64,000 nucleotides of DNA from Rosa chinensis (lineage: Eukaryota; Streptophyta; Magnoliopsida; Rosales; Rosaceae): positions 81,029,324-81,093,323 of the forward strand of contig NC_037092.1 in the NCBI RefSeq assembly GCF_002994745.2, given 5' to 3'. Positions within the stretch are counted from its first letter, which is position 1; every line of letters begins with the position of its first letter. The position numbers and the translations under genes are program-made. Below are positions 50,041 to 62,097 of this stretch, piece after piece. The notes under the pieces are model-generated. The model was not told where the DNA came from. It ran no database searches and worked only from the letters and a program-made list of their open reading frames with translations.

Positions 50041-51113
50041 TGAGTAACCTGAACAAATTGGACTTTACTCCATTGGGAACAACTGGCTCTGGATATCACA
50101 AGTGGCTTCATGATATTTGCCAGCATCTCAAGGCTGATGGAATCTTGGATAGGATTCTCGAGCCAGCATGTGCTAACTGTTGAGCAAACTTAAGCTTTGG
50201 AAGCAAATAGAGCAGCCTTAGAGGCAAATAAGGCGAAAGTCATTATCCTAATGACTAGTCAGTCGTCATATAGATGATTCGCTCAAGTACGAGTGTATGA
50301 ATGAAGAAGACCCCAGAAGGATATGGGTCTCACTCAAAGAAAGATTTGGCAATGTCCGTGACTCCCTGCTTGCTAGAAGTGAGATGGCATAGTCTCCGCT
50401 TCTATGATTTTAAGTCAGTTCTTGACTACAACTCGGAAGCATTTCGCATTAAATCCTTAATGGAATTCTGTGGTAAAGAGATCACACATGCGATGTTGAT
50501 TGAGAAGACTCTCTCTACCTTCCCCGTCTCTGCATTGATGGTTGCTAAGAACTATCAAATCGATATTATTGCAAGATGGATCATAAGGTTTCATGAGCTC
50601 ATTGGAGCTATGAATGTTGCTGAAAAGCATAATAACATTCTTGTGAAGAACTATAACTCGAGATCCGTGGGAACATAGCATATTCCGGAATCCAATTATA
50701 GTCACGCCCCAAAGAGGGGCGCTAAAAGCGAAACCCTAATCTTAGGGATACATTTGGATGTTCTGGTCCATATAATCGCTCTACTAGGGAAGGTAACCGC
50801 CAAAATAGGCGAACACGGAACCGAATATGTCAACGTGGAAAGAGAGAGGGATGTTGGTGGTGCCACCAACACTAAGATCCATCTAAATGACGCTTTCAAA
50901 GTGCCTCAATCAATGGAGTCTGAGCAAAGAGATGTATGTTCTTGATGTGGAGTATCCGGTCATTGGGCATACATTTGTAGAGCTCGTGAAGAAATTTTCA
51001 CGGCCTACACAACATATTGTGAAGCAAGAGAAGCTCACTATGTAGAACAAGAAGATCAAGAAGATGATCTAGAGTGAAGGGTTGAAGATTACAAATCTGG
51101 CTGGGATCAATAG
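50041..51113 (+). pseudogene. copia gag, decayed
   Basis: It starts MSNLNKLDFTPLGTTGSGYH with KWLHDICQHLKADGILDRIL; then, after stops and a frame change, LRFYDFKSVLDYNSEAFRIK, LIEKTLSTFPVSALM and RFHELIGAMNVAEKHNNILV. The knuckle is left as CGVSGHWAYICRA at about 50946, with its first Cys-containing part next to a stop. It ends in the acidic VEQEDQEDD tail. Related to the gag at 437-1540, which is less damaged. Confidence 0.85.
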
Positions 51114-51479
51114 ATTGCCAATTCTATTTAAGTCTCTATTTTTCCAAGAAAAGTAATAGGCAATTGCCATATACTTTATAGTAAATGCCATTGGTTTAGT
51201 TTTTCTTCACATAGGCTCATCCAAAATGAGTTTGATATCTAGGAAGGTTTTGAGATAAGTGGTACTTAGCGAGCTTTGCTCCACCCACATCTCCCTACTC
51301 ACCTGGTCATATTTACTTTGGAGTTACTGAAAGAAGTCAAACGACTACCTTTGTTTTTCATTAGCTAGCATTTGGATTAGATTCTCCTAATGGTTAAGAG
51401 ACAATGATGTACTCCGTTGGCTTATGAATAAAATTTCGAGTTCTTTTCATTATGACTCCATTTTGATTCTGAGCATATT

Positions 51480-54400
51480 ACTTTGTGACTACGATGGCTG
51501 GGTCATCAATATTAATTAAAGGACATGGAATAGCCCAAGTTCCCCCTGCCAAATGGCAACTTGATTACTGTCACAAAAACTCTCTACGCTCCTAAGGCAA
51601 ATCGCACATATGAATAGTCAATGGATTTCATGCGAAAACTCATGTAAAGAACATAAATGAGTTCCTTTACTATACGTCTAATGATTGCGAACAAAAGCAC
51701 ATCTGAGAGAAGTTTATGTATCTCTCTAATGGACCATATGTCACTATTCGAGCAATTAAATCCAATAAAGTAATGAGAGAAGATCTCTTGGATTTAGACA
51801 CATATTAGCTTTGTCACGACAGGATAGGTCATCCTGGTCATGATGTGATGATCCGTCTACTAAAGACTTCACATTGACATCCTTTCTTTCGAGTGAAACG
51901 AAACATGAATCAAAAGTTGATTCCTGGACTAAGTGTTACCGCCGCCGCTGCCATCCACCACTAGCATAGGGCTGGCATAGTCCTTATCTATGACGCCATG
52001 GATAGCGTACATCATTATGATGACGCCCCATGTGATGTTGCAATCACCAACTTTGCTTCAAATAGTGTTTCAGACGCTTAGGCCCCACCAAAATCCTCAT
52101 TGGTTGATTCTAAGGCCTTTCGCTCGTTTTACAAAGCCCGTTCCTTAGGAAAATTAGGACTGAGACCTAACATGTAAAGGATATGAAAATACTCATTCTG
52201 TTCTTACATAGAATCCATGGAGATTCTATGGATTTATTCAACCAACTTGCGGACGTTTAAATATCTCATGATGTTGGTTGACACGCAAACACACTGGTCA
52301 CGTGTTGTGCCATTGTCCACTTGTAATTTTGCTTATGCTACACTCCTAGCACATATCATATGACAATGGGCTCACTCCCCGAATCATCCTATTTAGTCCC
52401 TTGGATTTGACTATGCTAGAGAGTTTACATCGAAGACTTTCGATTGTTATTGCAATGGGACTGATGTTGGACATCATATTCCCATGTACATACCCAAATG
52501 GTCTCGCGGAAATGACTACGATGGTAGTCAGGACATTTGTAATGCGCACCAACCTCCTTATATCCGCTTGGGGTGATGCAATATTGCATGCAGCTATGCA
52601 TAACCGCCACTCAATCTACCTCTACGTTACAGCTAGTGACTGAGTACAAGTATCGTACTTACGCATATTTGAGTGTGCCATTTATATGTCAATTGCGCCG
52701 CCACAGCACTCTATGATGGGTCCTTACAAACGAATTGATAGCTACGTTGGATTTGAGATTCCAACAATCGTCCGCCACTTAATGCACTTGGTAGGCGATC
52801 TCCTTACGGCTAGATTTGCGGATGTCACTTTGATGAGACAGTCTTCCCATCGTTAGGGGAGATAAGAACACGGAAGTTCAACAGGAACGACATGAATTAT
52901 CGTGGCCTGTCCCAACTATGTCTCATCTCGATCCCCGTTAAAGTGACGAAATCACACAAATATGATGCAAACATGCCTGCAAGGATTGACGTCCCTACGA
53001 GAGGACGTAGCGCCACTCTACACGGAGGTAGGCATGGTGTCAACGCCAAAGAGAGTGTCACTCAGGCGTTATAGGCCATGGCCCCAGCTAAGATGGGTGG
53101 GAGGCCCGTGGGTTCGAAAGATACTTTGACACATTTCAATCATTTGATCATGAAGACTCAAAATCCGTCTCATGAGAATCTTCCAGATTATGGTTATCGT
53201 TGGGGGACGTCTCAATGTCAGAACCTATTCCTGAGAATATAAAGCTCGATGAAACTTACACTAGTGTACATGAGATGTATGATAGAAACTCTATCATAAT
53301 TGATGATGTAGTTGCACATAAGTTTGTTAAGTCCGATGATATCAAACTATGCTCCGTTGATGAATGAATGCCAACGTAGAGAAATTTGGCCTAAATGGAA
53401 AGATGCGATTCTCTAACGAAGAGGAAGGTTTTTGAGCTAGTGATGCCAACACCTCCTTATATAAAACTGATTGACTAATGGGTGTTCGTTAGAAAGCTTG
53501 ATGAGAAAATATATGGCAATCTCGCCTTATGGCTCAAAGCTTCTCACGAAAATGTCTTGGAATCGACTACGATGAGACATTTTCTCTCGTAATGGATGTC
53601 ATTGCACTCCACTATCCTGTCAGTTTGGTAGTTTCTGAATAACTGAACATGCAGCTTATAAATATGGTCACGACGTATCTCTATGGGGATCTAAATAAGG
53701 AATGTACATGAAGATTCATGGTGAACTTCATTTACTCAAGTTAAGTGGCTTTAGACCACGGAGCGGGTTTACAATAAGGTTGAAACGCTCACTAAAGTGA
53801 TGACTTGATTGGGAAGGGATATGCCTGTGCATTTCCATAACAAGTTTCGGATTCTATCACAGTTCATGTTCTTCATTGGAAACCTATAAAGAGTTCAGGG
53901 AAACCGCTGAACACTTGAAATCTGAGTTTGAGATGAAGTATTTTGGGAGAACACGATTATGCCTCGGTTTGGAACTTGAGCACCGTGTTGATACTTGATA
54001 GATGCTTAGGCATTTTGACAAGGTTAAACCTTCAAGCACCCCTATGATCGTCCGTAATCTTGATCTTGAAAATGATCCTCTTTGTCAGAAGGATGATGAT
54101 GAAGATGTGCTAGAGGCAAAAGTGTCACACTTAAGTACAATAGGCGCATTATTTTACTTACCCCAATGCACAAGACCAGACATCTCATATGTTGTGAACT
54201 TGTTAGCTAGGTATAGCTGTGCGCCAATTCGACACTATTGGATTGTTGTAAAAGATATCTTTCGGTACTTGAGATGTACGATTGATATGTGCTTATTTTA
54301 TCCCTATAGAGAGACTATGGATTCAGATCCATCACACACCAGGAACGCCGCCAACACTAGCCTGCGTCTTCTATCCTCATCCCAAAACAACATGTGTTTT

Positions 54401-54842
54401 GGAAGGTTTTGCTGATGTTAGGTATCTCTCTGACCCACATAAAAGTCTTCCCAAACTGGTTAAGTGTTCACCATGGGTAAAGACCGTGATATCTTGGAGG
54501 TCTACAGAACATACCCTAGTTGCTATATCTTCAAACAATGCAGAGATTATTACTCTTCACGAAGTGGTTCGTGAATGTATATGGATTGGATTCATAATTA
54601 CACATGTTCGAACAATTGTGGTTTAAAGTCTACCACAGATGAGCCTACGAGCATTTAGGATAATGCTGCTTGTTTTGAATAAATGAAGCAAGGCTACATC
54701 AAAAGCGACAACACCAAGCATAATCAGCAACAACAGACTCTCCTTAAGATCAAAGTGAACTAGGTTCGATCTGAGGACAGTGTAGCAGATTTGCTCACTA
54801 AGTCATTGCCTAAATTTCACTTTCTAGAAACATGTTGGTAGC
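51480..54842 (+). pseudogene. copia pol: pre-integrase, integrase, RT and RNase H remnants
   Basis: The protease signature seen at 1-76 is not clearly retained here. The pre-integrase motif HDRIGHPGHDVMIRLLKTSH is near 51815; integrase core pieces run from about 52200 (KYLMMLVDTQTHWSRVVPL, GFDYAREF). RT pieces include WVFVRKLDEK near 53480, and the MDVIALHYPVSLVVSE to TYLYGD segment near 53590-53690. The GALFYLPQCTRPDISYVVNL block lies at about 54150 and RNase H EGFADVRYLSDPHKS near 54405, SWRSTEHTLVAISSNNAEII near 54490 and VADLLTKSLPKFHFLETCW to the stop at 54842. Dozens of stops and frameshifts; no function possible. Confidence 0.85.
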
Positions 54843-55038
54843 ATCGTTTGCGGAATTTATCCGAACTCCTATGACTGTAGTCATCAGGGGAGATGCAGAC
54901 ATCAGTTGGAGATGTCTACATATAAAGTCTCGAAACGTGAAGGGTGTGTTGTTCTCTTTTTCCCCTTCAACCGAGGTTATTTTTGTTACTCGGCAAAGTT
55001 TTTAATGAGGCAACGAGAGGAGCACCACATTTGGGCGA

Positions 55039-55050
55039 CACAAGGGGAAG
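55039..55050 (+). other. Polypurine tract of the copia element
   Basis: CACAAGGGGAAG lies directly before the 3' LTR, the normal primer site for plus-strand synthesis. Confidence 0.8.
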
Positions 55051-55287
55051 TGTTCAAGTAAATCCAGAATATGTGTCTGGCCCAAACTCTAGATTACTTG
55101 ACTAAGTTGTAATAGGGTTTTGAATTAGAGATATTCTCGAAGATATTCATAGATATCCGATTAATTGTACGATTATCTTTCCTTGTATAACTTTGATTCT
55201 ATGTGTTGTAATCCTCTATATAAAGAGGCTCATATTATCAATGAAAGTACGATTCAATTCTCTTTCAATTTCAATTTTCCTTAAACA
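55051..55287 (+). repeat. 3' LTR of the complete copia element
   Basis: 237 bp with the same ends as the 5' LTR and a TATA element in CTCTATATAAAGAGGC. ATTTT follows at once as the right target duplication. Confidence 0.95.
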
Positions 55288-55440
55288 ATTTTGACATTAT
55301 TTATTACTTGTTTCTAAACAATATTACATATCAAGAAAGAATGTGTTGTTAATATAGTAAAATTTATTTTTAAGAATGACACATGTCAACATTTAAGTGG
55401 GCAATCTGTTAACCGGTTCAATAGGTTTCCACTATATTAA
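55288..55440. repeat. Continuation of the split tandem repeat
   Basis: TTTGACATTATTTATTACTT and GTTAATATAGTAAAATTTAT continue the theme of the repeat units left of the copia element, showing that the element inserted into that array. Confidence 0.55.
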
Positions 55441-55629
55441 TTTATTAAAAAATAATAATAATAAAGGTATGACATACATCAAGGTACCCTAGACGACCCC
55501 TTGAGAAGATAAATATATAGAAAATTACAATTTTAGGGAAGCCCTTTTACAGGGTATGGATATGCAAAATATTGTCAGAGAAAATATATATCGCGCCCTT
55601 AATGTTTAATTTGCTTGTTGCTGGTTTCC

Positions 55630-56140
55630 CTTAGATCTCATTTGGTTCATGAAATTGGAGTCTTAGAAAAAGAAAACTCATTCATTTCTTGTGTTTGGGA
55701 TGCAAAAAGAAATGAAATACTTTTTCTTTTCCTTTCGAAATACAAGGGAAGGTGGTGCCTGTTAGAATACATTTAGTTTGTAGAGACTCCTAATATCATT
55801 TCAGAATGTTTTCTAGATACTTATTGTAACCAGGAGTTTAGGCTCAATGTCCCCCTCTTGTATTCGGCAGTTTCATTAATCAAGGCTTGAGGGCAGTCGC
55901 ACCAGCTCTTTATTCAAAAAAAAAAAATGTGGGAAAGTAGTTTCTTTCGTAGACCCAATGATTCATGTTCTCCCCTTATTTTCTTTGAATTTATTACTCA
56001 CTTTCTATTATCTTATTGCATTAGCTACAAATTTTTTAACAACTTCTGATAACTTTTTTAACGTTACCAAACACCGACAATGAAATTTCGTGGGAAGTTT
56101 AAAAAAAAAAAAAAAAAACGAAACGAAACGAGGCCTTAGA
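55630..56140. repeat. MITE-like remnant containing a LINE 3' tail
   Basis: The left edge has ATCTCATTTGGTTCATGAAA and the right edge, reversed, AAGGCCTCGTTTCG and later GGTGTTTGGTAACG, a pattern common at MITE ends. Inside, about 55757-55930 is a poly-A-tailed retroposon end (TGTCCCCCTCTTGTATTCGG then A12), flanked by GGGAAGGTGGT and GGGAAAGTAGT as a possible 11-bp duplication. Boundaries are approximate. Confidence 0.4.
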
Positions 56141-56589
56141 ATGGTTTCGACTATTTTTCAGATCCTCTATCTTGCTTTGACCAGTTTGCATGTTATGAAG
56201 TTGGGCCATCTAAATCAGATTAGTTTTTTCTTTCCAAGCCCATTTTCTTTTGGACAATCAAGTCCGTGTGGGTTGATCGGCCCTTCTTTCTCAGGCCTTC
56301 TTTATATAGTTGGGCTAAAGTTTCTTAGCTCACTTAGGATTCAATTTCTTTGTCTTTTGTATATATGGCTGGCCCCAAAACTGAATCAAAATACAAGAAA
56401 AAAGAAGTATTTCTTTGTCCGGAGAATTTCATGGTAAAAGATAGAGACATTTTTTTCTTTTTTCTTTTCTGAGAATTGGTAAAAGATATTCTCAAAATGT
56501 TCCATTATTTTCAATTGTTAAATCATATGGGTATTTATGCATGGTAATATTTTTAGCGCAAGTAGTATTAAGAGTCGACTTTTCTCCCT

Positions 56590-58122
56590 GCTAGGGTTTC
56601 CCTTTAGCGGAGAAACTGATCAAGTTTAAGCTGCGATGGTGGAAGGGGAAGATGTGGCTAATCATGCATGGACTGAGGCAGCTGTGTTGAATCTAATTAG
56701 GGTATCTCCGGGTTTCCCTTTATCTCTGTGGACGTCTCCTATCTCTAAAGCGCGTGGTGATATCATCATTCTTGACGGCGATCTCTAGTGTTTGGAGAGT
56801 GAAAGAACGTGTTTTGATCTGGTAGGAGAAAGGAGGTTTTTCAGTTTTCCAATTCAAGGAGCAGGAGGCAAAGACCCATGTCCTCAATGGCGACCCTTGG
56901 TTTTATAACAATTCGATGTTGTTAGTGGCAGATTACGATGGTATTCATGCTGTTGGAGAGGTACTGCTACGCTTCCTAGAGGTTTAGGTGGTGGTGACGG
57001 GGCTTTGTATTGCTATGTGCAATGAATGATCCCTAACGATACTTGGAAACAATTTGGGGCGGTTTATACGATTTGATCAAGCAATGATGGTGAGGAAGGA
57101 TCCGATGCAGAGGATCCGGGTGATCCATGATGTACAACGTTGGATATGGGCTCGGCGCATGTACAACTTTTCATCGGAGGTGGCGGTGGCTCTGGAGTTT
57201 AGGTACAAGAGGTGCAGATTCTTCATCCATGGGCAGGATGGGTGTGACAAAGGTCTTAAAGGGACGGCGGCGGCTCTATTGGCGGTGTCAGACCGAGATG
57301 GCCTGGAATCGAGCTTTGAGTTAGCACCCAGCCAGCAGGCTTTTGTGGAGGTGGGGTCGGAGATGCTCCTTGTGGGACCTGCAGAGCTAGGCTTGATGTC
57401 GGAGATGGCTAGATATATGGTGGAGGTGGATGGACTGGCGCCGGGTGCTGCAGCAAGTGCAGCTGTGGCTGCTCCGAAAAAACCGACGACCGCAGGTTTG
57501 ACCTCTGGGCCGGGCAATTCTATTATGGCTGTGGGCTCTGCTGGGTCTTCTACTGGGCTGGCGGTTAAAGGAGTCCCAATGTTGGATTTGGGTATGAGAA
57601 AGAAAATCTTTAAGCCTAGTTTGGCAATTATACCCTAGGTATTCCAGGTTGGTGAGTTGGTGGAGGTTCCAATTTCAATGGGGTCAGCTCTAAAGAAGAA
57701 GAGGGGTCGTCCGTCTGGTTGTCGGGTTAAGAAAGCGGAAGGTAAAAATGCAGGTGTGGAAGGATTTGTTTATTGCTTAGCTGTTCTGTTTAGGGTTTAA
57801 GCCGTGCAAGGGTGAGTAAGTTTCTATGAAGTTTCTAGTTTCTTTTTTTGTACCACAATTGTGTGATTGGCAAGTGAGGGCTAGTTGAATGATTTCTTTC
57901 CGTAGGAGGCCGGCGAAGCTTTGTCATTCTTGGATAGGCTTGCTTAATTGTGAGTTTCTTGTGAGCTTCCCAATGATATTAATTAGTTTGCTTTAGTTTG
58001 AATATGTTTTACTGAATTTTCTTGCCGGAACTCTTATGTAAGTTTTGTAAGGTATAGCCTATTAGCTGTTGGCTATGGCCTATTAGCTGTTGGTTATTGA
58101 CTAACAATCAACTTTTATTTAA
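56590..58122 (+). pseudogene. Decayed LINE with ORF1 (gag-like) remnant
   Basis: It begins with a CTAGGGTTTCCC leader and a start MVEGEDVANHAW, followed by stops. A 194-residue frame (57054-57638) contains FIRFDQAMMVRKDPMQRIRV and LEFRYKRCRFFIHGQDGCDKG, where LINE ORF1 proteins normally have a KYERLP.FC..CG..GH knuckle; most Cys are lost. An AT-hook-like KKKRGRPSGCRVKK follows at about 57700. The end AATCAACTTTTATTTAAAAAAA is LINE-like. No RT is present, so this is an internally deleted copy. No target duplication was found. Confidence 0.6.
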
Positions 58123-58371
58123 AAAAAATGATAATATATATATATATATTTTTTTTTTGTCCAGACAATTTCATTTAAAGTAGTGACCTACAATTAAAAT
58201 ATGGGGTAAAAACTCCAAACAGTACATGTGAGCTTCATATCTCAAAAATTAGCACTTGGACCTCCCCACTTAATAAACTTCAAACTCATTTTTACGAATA
58301 ACTAATATGTTGTCAGACATGCAATACAAACGTGAGAGAGATGGTAGAGACGAATTACAATAACTTGAATA

Positions 58372-58375
<4 letters not shown>

Positions 58376-58420
<45 letters not shown>
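58376..58420. repeat. (AT)n microsatellite
   Basis: About 44 bp of alternating AT; a shorter one lies at 58134-58150. Confidence 0.9.
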
Positions 58421-58422
<2 letters not shown>

Positions 58423-58794
58423 ATGGTTGTCCACTATGAAATATCAATTGCAGTTTTAACAAACCTATCATAGCAAAACTCAACTTTGCTTGCTAGTGAT
58501 GTACACGGAACCAATGGGACGGGCCCAGATTGCACATGTACTGCAAGCATCTAATTTTTCTTCTATCCTTTGAATCGAAACTTGTATTTGCTCAAAACTT
58601 GTATTCCAAACTAAAGGTACGGAACACCATACCTGCAAACTACGTATAGTTCGTAGAGATAAAAAGAGATGTTTTATTTTTTCCCCTTTTTCGTGTCATT
58701 TTTGGTAATTTGACATAAGTTGTCATAGCCAACTATTACTTAAAAAATGAGAGAGGTCAAAATAACAATTTTGGAGGTATGAATAGAAGTTTCC

Positions 58795-59535
58795 ATGATA
58801 TCTGAACTATTGCGAAAGGTTTTATTTGGTATCTACAATTTTTTTTACCCCAAATGATACCTCAAGTATTGCGCAGTTACCAAATATAGTGCTGCCATTA
58901 ACTTTTTTGTTAAAGTGGTCTACGTGGCATTTATAAAAAAACTTCAAATGGTACCTGAACTAATACGAAATGTATTATTTGGTACTTACAATTTTTTTCT
59001 TTACCCCAAATAGTACCTCAAGTATTGCACTATTACCAAATATGATATTTCCGTTAACTTTCCCGTTGAAGTGGCTTACATGACATTTATATGGAGGAGC
59101 AAAATGATATGTGCAACCACACATACTAATAATCCAAGCCATGATTTGCTTACCAACTCAAAATTTAGAGGGGGAACTAAAAATTACTTTTTGATAAATG
59201 AATAATGACATAGGGTTAAAGGTGTTATTGACATCATTTACTAAAAGTATGTCGCGTTTTGAAGGACATATATCATTTTGAAATTTTAGAAACTGAATGT
59301 ACAAAAGTTAGAGTGGCCCATTTGTCGTGTATTGTTCTTAAAATTTTCCCTTTCGTTAAAGTGGCTTATGTGACATGTATTAAAAACTTTAAATGATACC
59401 TAAACTATTGGAAAATGTATTATTTGGTACCTACAAATTTTATTTTACCCTAAATGATACCTCATGTATTGTGTCCTTATTAAATATAGTATTTCCGTTA
59501 GTTTTCTCGTTAAAGTGACATGCGTGACATGTATA
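58795..59535. repeat. Three copies of an about 150-bp dispersed repeat
   Basis: Copies start near 58795, 58946 and 59383. Each has ACCTGAACTA-like sequence, TTATTTGGTACCTACAA, TACCCCAAATGATACCTCA, CCGTTAACTTT and AAGTGGCTTACATGACAT. The first two are adjacent and the third is separated by about 300 bp that includes a partial copy. The wording resembles terminal repeats of plant Mutator-like elements, but no inverted partner or target duplication was found. Confidence 0.7.
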
Positions 59536-59809
59536 TACTGTAATTTGTAAACCTTGGTTGTACATATATCATCACAAAGGTTCAATAACAAAAAACTGAA
59601 AAAGTGAGAGAAGAGCAGATCATTCATGGAGGAGACTGGAGAGATGTACAAAGATCGGTTATTCATCACTTTCTACTGGCATCGTATATGATGGGCCAAC
59701 GAGAAAAGTAGGGTAATATCAAACATGCATATACCAGGAGTTCATGGAAAAAAAATTGTATTTTGACAGCGGAGAAAAATTGAACGTTGCTAGAAGTGCA
59801 TAAATTTGA

Positions 59810-60355
59810 TCACCAACGGTACACAACATCATAGTGCATGGGATAGTGGACATAGCTAGATGTCCATTGAATTGGAATACTCTCAACTTCTGGCTTCTTT
59901 TTTTCATCGGGCTTTTTCACCTCTTCAACACTTACTATTTCGACGTATCGGAGCTTCTTCCTTAATGACTGGGTCAAGCAAACCGAGTCAACCCCATCTC
60001 CGATCACCACAACTTGGTCTTTACCTGCTTCTATAGACACATCGCTCACACCTGCTTAAACAATTAGCAACTCATCAGTATTTAAATAATTGCTTATCAT
60101 ATATATCAGTACTTGGGTTTGTCTACTTTTACCATAAAATGTTTGATATTTGGTTGATGATGCATACCTTTAGTGCCGGCAGCAATCTTGAAGGCATCGG
60201 TTCTGCGTTTCTCAGAGCTAAATTGCACCTTCATCACAATCTTTTGCTGCGTAATTTAAAAACGTACAATAGTTAAATTAAGCCTTCTGTTCAAACATGT
60301 TCGAAATTAACTTCATAAGATTAATCCAACTAGGGATTAAAAGGCTTACCTTCAT
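59810..60355 (-). CDS. HMA-domain (heavy-metal-associated-like) plant protein
   Basis: Three exons on the reverse strand: 60355-60350 (only ATG AAG), 60246-60168 and 60051-59810, giving 327 nt, 108 aa. The product starts MKQKIVMKVQFSSEKRRTDA and continues FKIAAGTKGVSDVSIEAGKD, QVVVIGDGVDSVCLTQSLRK and KLRYVEIVSVEEVKKPDEKK, a ferredoxin-like HMA fold. The metal-binding CxxC is absent (SSEKRR at that loop), and there is no C-terminal isoprenylation box (it ends VYRW). It thus belongs to the HPP-type small HMA proteins without classical metal ligands; some relatives are linked to immunity, which is not shown here. The two-codon first exon is the same arrangement as in related genes. Confidence 0.85.
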
Positions 60356-60480
60356 GGTGGAGACAGGAGAGTGTACAAAAACTTGGAAGGTGATTTTCAG
60401 AGAAAAACCTATTAATTGTCTTTCTAGCTAGGACTTGGACGCTTTGAGGTCAGTTGCAAAGAAACAATGAAGCTATGTTC

Positions 60481-60590
60481 TATTTATAAGAACGAAGTCT
60501 TCGTAGGAAATATTATCCTCTCCTACTTGACTCGTCAATACTCGGTTTCTAGGAAACCAAGATTTTCAGAGAGACCGAGTCAAGTCAACC
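60481..60590 (-). promoter_or_regulatory. Putative HMA gene promoter: TATA box and W-box cluster
   Basis: TATAAATA (reverse strand, 60481-60488) lies about 125 bp before the ATG. TTGAC cores occur at 60527, 60534 (reversed), 60579 (reversed) and 60584 (reversed), three of them in TTGACY context, the WRKY factor site. Pattern only; no expression evidence. Confidence 0.4.
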
Positions 60591-61380
60591 GGGCCCTCAG
60601 ATTTGAACCCAAAATACTGACATTAGTGTGCTATGAAAAGTTGGTAGAGTAATCCAACGCGTTGAGTACAATGCAATGATTGATATAAAAAAACTAGTCC
60701 AATGCAATAAACAAATACACAGGCAATGCTGATGTATACCCAGATAATACATATATAGACAAATGTTTGTTTGGTAAGCATAGCATCTGTCTGGACCTTA
60801 TTTTATTACAAGCATATCTAGCTGACAGCAGTACGGTGGTGCTTTTCACTTTCAAGTAAAAGCTGGAAGTTCTTTCATTTTCATATTAGTGTTTATCAAT
60901 TAGACACGGCTAATTGTGCGTGAAACCATAGTGTTGCAGTGGCATTTCAAAGGATAGTTAAATTTCAATCAAACTTCACGTGTGAAAGCTTCATAATCAA
61001 TTAGTTCTTTTAGGATCATCATGGGAAGTTTCTCCACAGCGAGTCAAGTCAGTCAACAATACTAGCTATTATTCTTTTATTTCTCTCCTTCTTTACATAT
61101 ATAATAATCGAAAGAATAAAAATTAATTAGAGTCCATCAGTCACATCCTTAGTCTTCGTCAAGGCTAGGCCAACTATTTTATTTCATGTGGATGCGGACG
61201 AGTAAGCTTTAAGTTGAAGAATGCAGGTATGTCTTCTAGTAATGCTGATGTACGTCAAACATAAATGGAATAGCAAGTCAATCTAGCTACTGGTGAAAGA
61301 CAAGGGTGTTCTGCCTACGCAATGTCATATCAGTCTCAATTTAATCCATTGCTTTGATTTTAAGTAGAGAGATCGTCTGG
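60591..61380. other. Intergenic, no gene seen
   Basis: AT-rich sequence with no supported feature. Confidence 0.5.
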
Positions 61381-61384
61381 AATT

Positions 61385-61600
61385 AGGGATGACAAAAATC
61401 CTCAGCGGGGCGGAGCTTCATTGGATACCTGCCCTTAATGGGAGAGAGAATTCAGAGATAAATGAGGAATGGGGAAGAGGATCCCCAATCCTCACTATCT
61501 AAGATCGGGATGGAGCGGGGATGGTATTATGATCTTCATTCCCAAACCCGCCCCAATGATATATACATATATTTAATATATATATATATATATATTATAA
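61385..61600. repeat. GGGGCGGAG-type dispersed repeat remnant with (AT)n
   Basis: A GC-rich patch, with AGCGGGGCGGAGC, GATGGAGCGGGGATGG and CCCGCCCCAATG, stands out from AT-rich surroundings and is followed by TATATA tracts. Sequences of this style are dispersed in plant genomes, often in MITEs; no ends were fixed. Confidence 0.4.
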
Positions 61601-62097
61601 TATAAATTACAAATATATACATTTACTATTAGGGAAATGATGGAAAATGTCACATTAGAGTGTGAAATGATAAAAATGTCACCTAGTTTCCCTCTTGATA
61701 AAAAGGTCCATTATGAATTGTTAGTAATATTAATTTAGTCCTTATTAATAATAAAGTGATGTTAAAAAAGGTCAGTTTTTAATTTTTTTGATTCCGATTA
61801 TGCCCTTAAAGTTCACCCACGTTTGGAGAAACTCTGAGAGAATCTTCATATCCTGATCTTTCCTCTCTTTCCTCTTTGTTAATCTCACTGCATTATATCT
61901 TCTTCACTTTCCTCAGGTTGAACCAGAGGTCGGAGATAAAATTCCTCAGAGAAAAAAATTCACGGTCTTTCTCTCTCTCACTCTCTTAAGATCTCAAACA
62001 ATTTTGATCGGTTTCTTCTGCCGTGATCCTTCGAAACACGTCACCGTCGGCGAGAATAGAAGGACTCTCACATCTCCAGTGACAATGCCTTCGCCGC

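Larger units (their letters stand above)
48822..55287 (+). mobile_element. Complete but decayed Ty1-copia retrotransposon
   Basis: Two 237-bp LTRs (48822-49058 and 55051-55287) with TG...CA ends are flanked by ATTTT on both sides (48817-48821 and 55288-55292). TTATCAGCACGAC follows the 5' LTR and an AAGGGGAAG polypurine tract precedes the 3' LTR. Gag and all pol domains are recognisable in order but full of stops. By eye the LTRs differ at about 26 of 237 sites (about 11%), so the insertion is old. Confidence 0.95.

Noticed and set aside
57077..57517. Ala/Ser-rich reverse-strand frame of 146 residues
   Set aside because: It is the shadow of the decayed LINE ORF1 on the forward strand.
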